Shown here: positions 59,429-64,000 of the stretch, in pieces
Position numbering within the stretch: position 1 is the first letter of the stretch
Layout of the letters: each line of letters opens with the position of its first letter
Assembly (NCBI GenBank): GCA_030063045.1
Contig: JAQSEB010000005.1
Location: 923,501 to 987,500 of the forward strand
Reading direction: 5' to 3'
DNA length: 64,000 nucleotides
From: Pratylenchus scribneri
Lineage: Eukaryota; Nematoda; Chromadorea; Rhabditida; Pratylenchidae
Program-made: the position numbers and the translations under genes
Notes under the pieces: model-generated
The model's database searches: none
Told to the model about the DNA's origin: nothing
What the model saw: the letters and a program-made list of their open reading frames with translations, nothing else

Positions 59429-60495
59429 TCTTAATAGAAAAATTAGCTTCAAAATGGAAAGTGAATAAACCTTCTTTCTTTGTTTTTTCACTTTTGAATA
59501 TCAAATCCGTGAATTGAAAATAAATTTGGAATACTCTCTGCGCTGTGATTTTTGAATAAATTGGTTGGATTGGTTGTGTTCGTAAATGCAAATAATTAAT
59601 TCCTTTCTCGAACAAATTTATAATTTATATATGCCAAAATTCCTGGAAGATTTAATCAAAGAAAAAAACGTGGAATTTGTCCGGGATTTTTGCTTTTCGT
59701 ATAAATTTGAGTTGAGATCAAAATATAGATAAGCCACTTGTGGAATATTCAATAATAAATTAATTCCCAATAATAAATATTCCTTCCTGCGTTTTCGATA
59801 ATTAAGTATAATAAATAGAGGCAAGAATCCACATAAATTTAAATGAATAAGCCAATCATTCATTCTAAATATTGGGCAAATGTTATTTAAATAAAATGTA
59901 ATCTGGGAAAGGGTAATTTGACAAATAAAAAAAAGGAATGACTCAAAAGGGGAGGGCAGGCAAATTTACTAAAAATTCATTCATTTTCAGCCAACAATCA
60001 CCAAGCTTAGTTTATCACCATGGAAATATTTGTTTTTGATAAAATAAAGGAAATGAATTGCAATTATGGCCGAACGCAACGCCGGAATAAGAAAGTTCTT
60101 TCTTCTTTCTTACTCTTATAAATCTTAATTCAACGAAAAATTCCCTTTTTTCTTTATAAAATTTTTTTATCATACTATTTTCTAATCTTCGACACTAAAT
60201 CCCTAATAAAAATTTGATGAATTCCGCTTTCAAATCTCTCAACTTAATTATTCAGTTGAGTTTTAAACCATTGTTTTCATTTTTTTAAACTCATTAATAA
60301 TTTCAATTTAAAAGGTTTTGGAAAGAGAAAAGTAATAAATGGTGGAATAAAAAATTTTGAAAAAATATAAAATGTTTAAAACAAAATTATATTAAAAAGA
60401 AAAATTTGTTTCAAATTTATTCAAAATTATTTTTTATTAATCCAGTAACTTGAAAAATGTGAAAAAAGGCAAAAATCACAACAATTGAATTTAAA
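59429..60495. other. Intergenic between the periphilin-like and IPI1 genes
   Basis: No gene seen. An AATAAA on the minus strand at 60433-60438 is placed to end the IPI1 transcript about 60 nt after its stop codon. Confidence 0.5.
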
Positions 60496-63221
60496 TCATC
60501 TTTTGGCCGCTCCAATCATTTCCAATTTTTCCATCAATTTTTTGCTTCCCTCAATGGCCGGACATTTTTTCAGTGGGGCGAAAGCCTTGGCCAAACTCGC
60601 CCGAAATTGTTGTTCATTTAATTGGTTATCGTCGTTTTCGGCTCCTCTCTCAAGGAATGTTAAACTGGCATCCGCCAACGATGATACGGCGTTGAATACC
60701 CTGAAAAATGAAGATAAATTTAAAAGATGGAATGGAAATTAATTTATATTTAAATAATCTGGTTAAATTTACCGAAAATTTTGTTTTTAAAAATCAACAT
60801 TTTTTGTAAGAAAATTATTCTAATCGGACTATCCTATCCTGAGTTAACAAAAAAAAATTCGACTCAAAGTGGGACACTTCAAATTGAAAAAAAATTAGTC
60901 TCCGGTTCAAATCCGATCAAAGGAAATTATTATTATTTTCTGGCTTGGTAACCAGAATTTTTGTTACATCTATAGTAAAACCAAATAAAGTAAATCGACA
61001 GAAAAGATTATCCGGTAGTGTTATCAAATCATTAAATGTACCGAAATTTTAGTTTGAAAAATTAATATTTTTGAGGCCAAAAAACATGGTCAAATCTGGC
61101 TCCTTTAAATCCTCTCCTGGTTCCTGTCTAGTTTGCCATAACCCATAATCTAATTGAATTTAAAAGTCCCTACACTTTGTTCTGGTCATTTTCAAATTAT
61201 AAAATCTCCAAAAAAAGGATAATTTTTCGGTTAAAAAATTTTCAAGTAAATTCTATGTAATTTCATAGTTAAATTAAAAATTTCCTCTTAAACAAGATAA
61301 TAAACCTGGTAATGACGGCATTTAATTTGCATTTTGTCATGCCCAATTCCTCCTCATGAATTGTGGCCACCAAAAAAGAGCACAGCGTTTGGCAACAATT
61401 CATCAGCGCATCCGCCTTTTCCATTGGTGATTGTACGGCGCTGGCCGTGTCCGGATTGAAAATTGGAAAACATTGGGCGTTGGAAGGAGTTGAATGGACG
61501 GAGATGGTTGCTCGGAAAAGTTGAAATGCAATTCTTGACATTGCCAAAGTGAAGCGGATTTGGGCGAAGGGCGATAGGCCGAAATGAATTGATGGATGGA
61601 ATCGAGCATTTTGAGTCTGCAAAAATAGATTTAATGTTTACAAATCTGAATGGTTCACGGGTTTATTTCAGACCTAACCTATAAATCTTATACCCAGTCG
61701 ATAGATCCCAACAAGATGCATCATTTGATTATGTTTTGGTTTGGGTTTAACGAAATTCTAACTTACTTATTTTTGAACCATTAAAACAAAATGGGTTTAA
61801 ACCGTTTAATACCCTTTAATTGTTGACTAAACCATGACAAATTATATACCATTCAATGCGTTTTGACCAGCTCTATCCAATGTGTGAGTATATGGTTGGG
61901 GAATATGGGACAAACCCGCCCTAAATCGTAATAATTATTTGGCGTTATTTACAAACTTATTTTCGGCCGTGTTGATTGCTGATCTCTGCTGCCCGAACAG
62001 TTGCAAATATTTGTTGAATATTTCCTCGCTTTTGGCACATAATTCCGGGTATTTTTTCAACAACATGAATAGAACATCCACTCCCAATGTGCGAACCACG
62101 GGGCGGAGGTCGGAGATTGCAGTGAGCACAAATTGAGAGAAAAGTTGAAAATGAGATTGCATCAAATCGGTGGGAAGTTCGCAAAGTTGTTCCAGCAGTC
62201 TTTTGAGTTGATTGCGAGTTGCAGTTTGTTTGAGCTGCAAAATTGAACAAAATGAAAATATATATTTTAAAGAGGGAACCATCCCAACTTCTCTCCGCTT
62301 ATAACTCATCAATGATTGAATCAATTTTGATGATTTTGGTACCAAATTAAAGAACAGATTTCTGGCTATCCATTGATATAAATTTTATTTAAATTGGTTC
62401 AGAATTTTTGGAGTTATGCCCAAAAAACCATTTAAAATCAACTTTATTAGTCATTTGCCAAATTTTCCGTGGTTTTGAGCATAACTCCGTCATTTTTGAA
62501 CCATTTTAAATAAAATTTATATCATTAGATAGCCAAAAGTCCACTCTTTAATTTGATAGCAAAATCATCAAAATTGGTTCAGTCCTTGATTAGATATAAG
62601 CGTTGGCGCTTAGTGTAATATTGGGTTGGGATTGGGACCAACTGAACCGTTCGAAGATTTAAAATTTAATTTTGCTCTAAATTTAAGCTTATAGCTTACA
62701 CAAATGAATTAGAATAACTAAATCGTTGTAGTCTAACCATTGTAAAAACTTAATTACAAACCTCTCGAATCAAGAGGGCACCAACTCCTGGAATGATCAA
62801 GCGCAGCTGTTTTCGGACAATTTCCGGTGAATGAAAGAAATGACTGCGAACACCTATGTCAAAAAATATGTTAAACTTTAACTAATATTTATATTTATGA
62901 TTAACCAAGTATTGCATCCCGGCACAAATTCTCATTGTAATGTCCAAGCTGTGGTGCCAATTCGGCCAAATTCTTCACATTCCTTTGTGCCAACAACCCG
63001 TCATTTTTATCATTCCCGACTGTCGTGGTTTTTTGTTGTGGTTCATCGTCGTCGTCGTCTTTCAGGCTAATTTGTTCAACCAATGTGATCTTCTTGGCCT
63101 GGAATTGTGTGTTGGTTGTATTTTCGCGTCGAAGTTGTTTGCCAGGCTTTATCCACTTCTTCTTAAATGTTGGTGTATTCCGAATAGTTGGATTGAATTT
63201 CTTCTTGGTCAATTTAGGCAT
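60496..63221 (-). CDS. TEX10: IPI1/TEX10-family ribosome biogenesis protein, 6 exons
   Basis: Model: 63221-62906, 62853-62762, 62234-61957, 61616-61500, 61440-61306, 60700-60496; 1143 nt, 380 residues, all phases agree. The N-terminus is basic (PKLTKKKFNPTIRNTPTFKK), followed by the family pattern of a TNTQFQAKKITLVEQ segment and AELAPQLGHYNENLCRDAILGV, where Ipi1/TEX10 start their HEAT-like helices. Further helices include RKQLRLIIPGVGALLIRE and RPVVRTLGVDVLFMLLKKYP. Known role: with PELP1/Rix1 and WDR18/Ipi3 in the rixosome, needed for ITS2 processing and 60S maturation in the nucleolus. At 380 residues it resembles yeast Ipi1 (about 330), not vertebrate TEX10 (about 930). The 59-nt intron 61441-61499 is inferred: without it exons 3 and 6 cannot be joined in frame. 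Confidence 0.85.
61640..61930 (+). mobile_element. Family A minisatellite MITE, 1 unit
   Basis: Single unit with both flanks, in the intron between IPI1 exons 3 and 4. Confidence 0.88.
62303..62603. mobile_element. Family C foldback MITE
   Basis: In the intron between IPI1 exons 2 and 3. Begins TATAACTCATCAATGATTGA, ends TTGATTAGATATAA. Confidence 0.88.
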
Positions 63222-63953
63222 TACGGAAGTCTAAAAGAGTTCAGCATTAGATATTTATTTACTTAAATTTGATCAAAAGATGTGGATTTTTTCGGAAAGA
63301 TTGGAATTTTTGCTGATAGCTAGCTTCCGAATAAATGCCTAATCTTTTTTAGTTTAGACCTGATTCCATTCGATAGAGTTCGTCGAAATGAGTCCATGTA
63401 TAAATTGTAAGATTTGTCGAAAATGAAGGGTTTTAAACCGCTTGAACCTATTTTAATTTTCGGTTTATAACTTTTTTCTGATTTAAACCTTGACAATCTT
63501 TAGGCCTGCATCTCAACGAGCTCTATCATAGTATAAGTTGCATTGGTTTTAACAAGAAAATCAAGCATTAAAATACCATTTAATTACATACGAATTAGGT
63601 AGCCGAATCCGAAATCTCATAAAATAAAATTGAATGTTTTTATCGATCTATCAAACAAAAAAAAATATTTAACAAAATTTATTCCATATTGAAACGTTTC
63701 CGATAAAAAAAAATTAATTAAAAATTGAATAGAAGGATAGACGAATAAAAATGAACATGGATATTTGGTGGATTGTATATGATGTTTTGTTTATTAAGTT
63801 GCAAAAAAATATCGGTTTGTTTTACATATAAAAAAGAGTGAAATTCATTGATAAACATTTATTAAAAAATGAACAGACGAAAAATGGGGGATGTGGAAAG
63901 GATTTACTTATCTCATCTCATCTTCTTCTCTTCATCATCTTCATCCATCATCT
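63222..63953. other. Intergenic upstream of IPI1
   Basis: Plain AT-rich DNA with a strongly diverged family A remnant near 63425-63555 (TTTTAAACCGCTTGAACC, GAGCTCTATCATAGTATA). No gene seen. Confidence 0.45.
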
Positions 63954-64000
63954 TCAATACGGTTGATAGCCACGATGTCCGCCTCCGCCACCTCGTCCAC
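63954..64000 (-). CDS. C-terminal end of a Gly/Arg-rich (RGG-type) protein, partial
   Basis: The minus strand reads RGGGGGHRGYQPY and then TGA at 63956-63954; the gene continues beyond the window. A Gly/Arg/Tyr-rich C-terminus is typical of RNA-binding proteins such as hnRNP or FUS-like and mRNA-export factors. The identity cannot be decided from about 15 codons. Confidence 0.6.
   Translation of the reverse strand, partial: GRGGGGGHRGYQPY

Noticed and set aside
61403..61609. Reading IPI1 exon 4 as a single exon
   Set aside because: Entry and ex frames disagree, and the long spurious frame runs into a stop; the 59-nt intron solves this exactly.

Overview
The window is eukaryotic nuclear DNA, most probably from a nematode; a tylenchid-type (plant-parasitic clade) source is a weaker guess. 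Evidence: about 70 percent A+T, GT-AG introns whose unexpanded forms are only 41-60 nt, many short exons, an FMRFamide-receptor-like GPCR, a nematode-like cyclic-nucleotide-gated channel and a CxCxxDxCN-type Ly6 protein, and no operon, Shine-Dalgarno or other bacterial signal. I rebuilt the gene models by hand from splice sites and reading phase. Five multi-exon coding models close exactly in frame; a sixth closes except for one net 1-nt frameshift.

Layout, left to right. 1-3230: satellite array of about 170-bp monomers, part of which is an open in-frame 57-residue repeat. 3947-20509 (minus): 725-residue class A neuropeptide GPCR in 13 exons, with a 6.5-kb intron full of MITEs after its first coding exon. 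21171-26294: LTR retrotransposon with two 503-bp LTRs, a frameshifted gag and no visible pol. 26300-34700: mostly repeats with no supported gene, including a 24-bp minisatellite with an open Ser-Glu-Gln-Ala frame. 34732-39679 (minus): very AT-rich, about 675-codon gene with an F-box-like N-terminus. 41515-42450: minisatellite MITE interrupted by a textbook Helitron. 42519-52002 (minus): 16-exon CNG channel subunit, with a plus-strand GPI-anchored Ly6 gene (45253-47035) nested in the intron that splits its cyclic-nucleotide-binding domain. 53125-59428 (minus): 625-residue protein with an RRM, an RS/basic region and a periphilin-like C-terminus. 60496-63221 (minus): 380-residue IPI1/TEX10 ribosome-biogenesis protein. 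63954-64000 (minus): the RG-rich C-terminus of another gene.

Three foldback repeat families fill introns and intergenic DNA: (A) a MITE carrying a 46-bp minisatellite in 1 to 13 copies, (B) an about 310-bp palindromic MITE in about 20 copies, and (C) an about 300-bp palindromic MITE in 5 copies. Four further non-autonomous elements have clear terminal inverted repeats and 8-bp target duplications of hAT type. Nearly every long CNG intron is a short intron plus one of these insertions.

Functionally, the left and middle genes are neuronal or sensory (peptide GPCR, CNG channel, GPI-anchored Ly6), while the right end holds three consecutive minus-strand genes for RNA or ribonucleoprotein biology. 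No RNA gene, CRISPR array or bacterial system is present.
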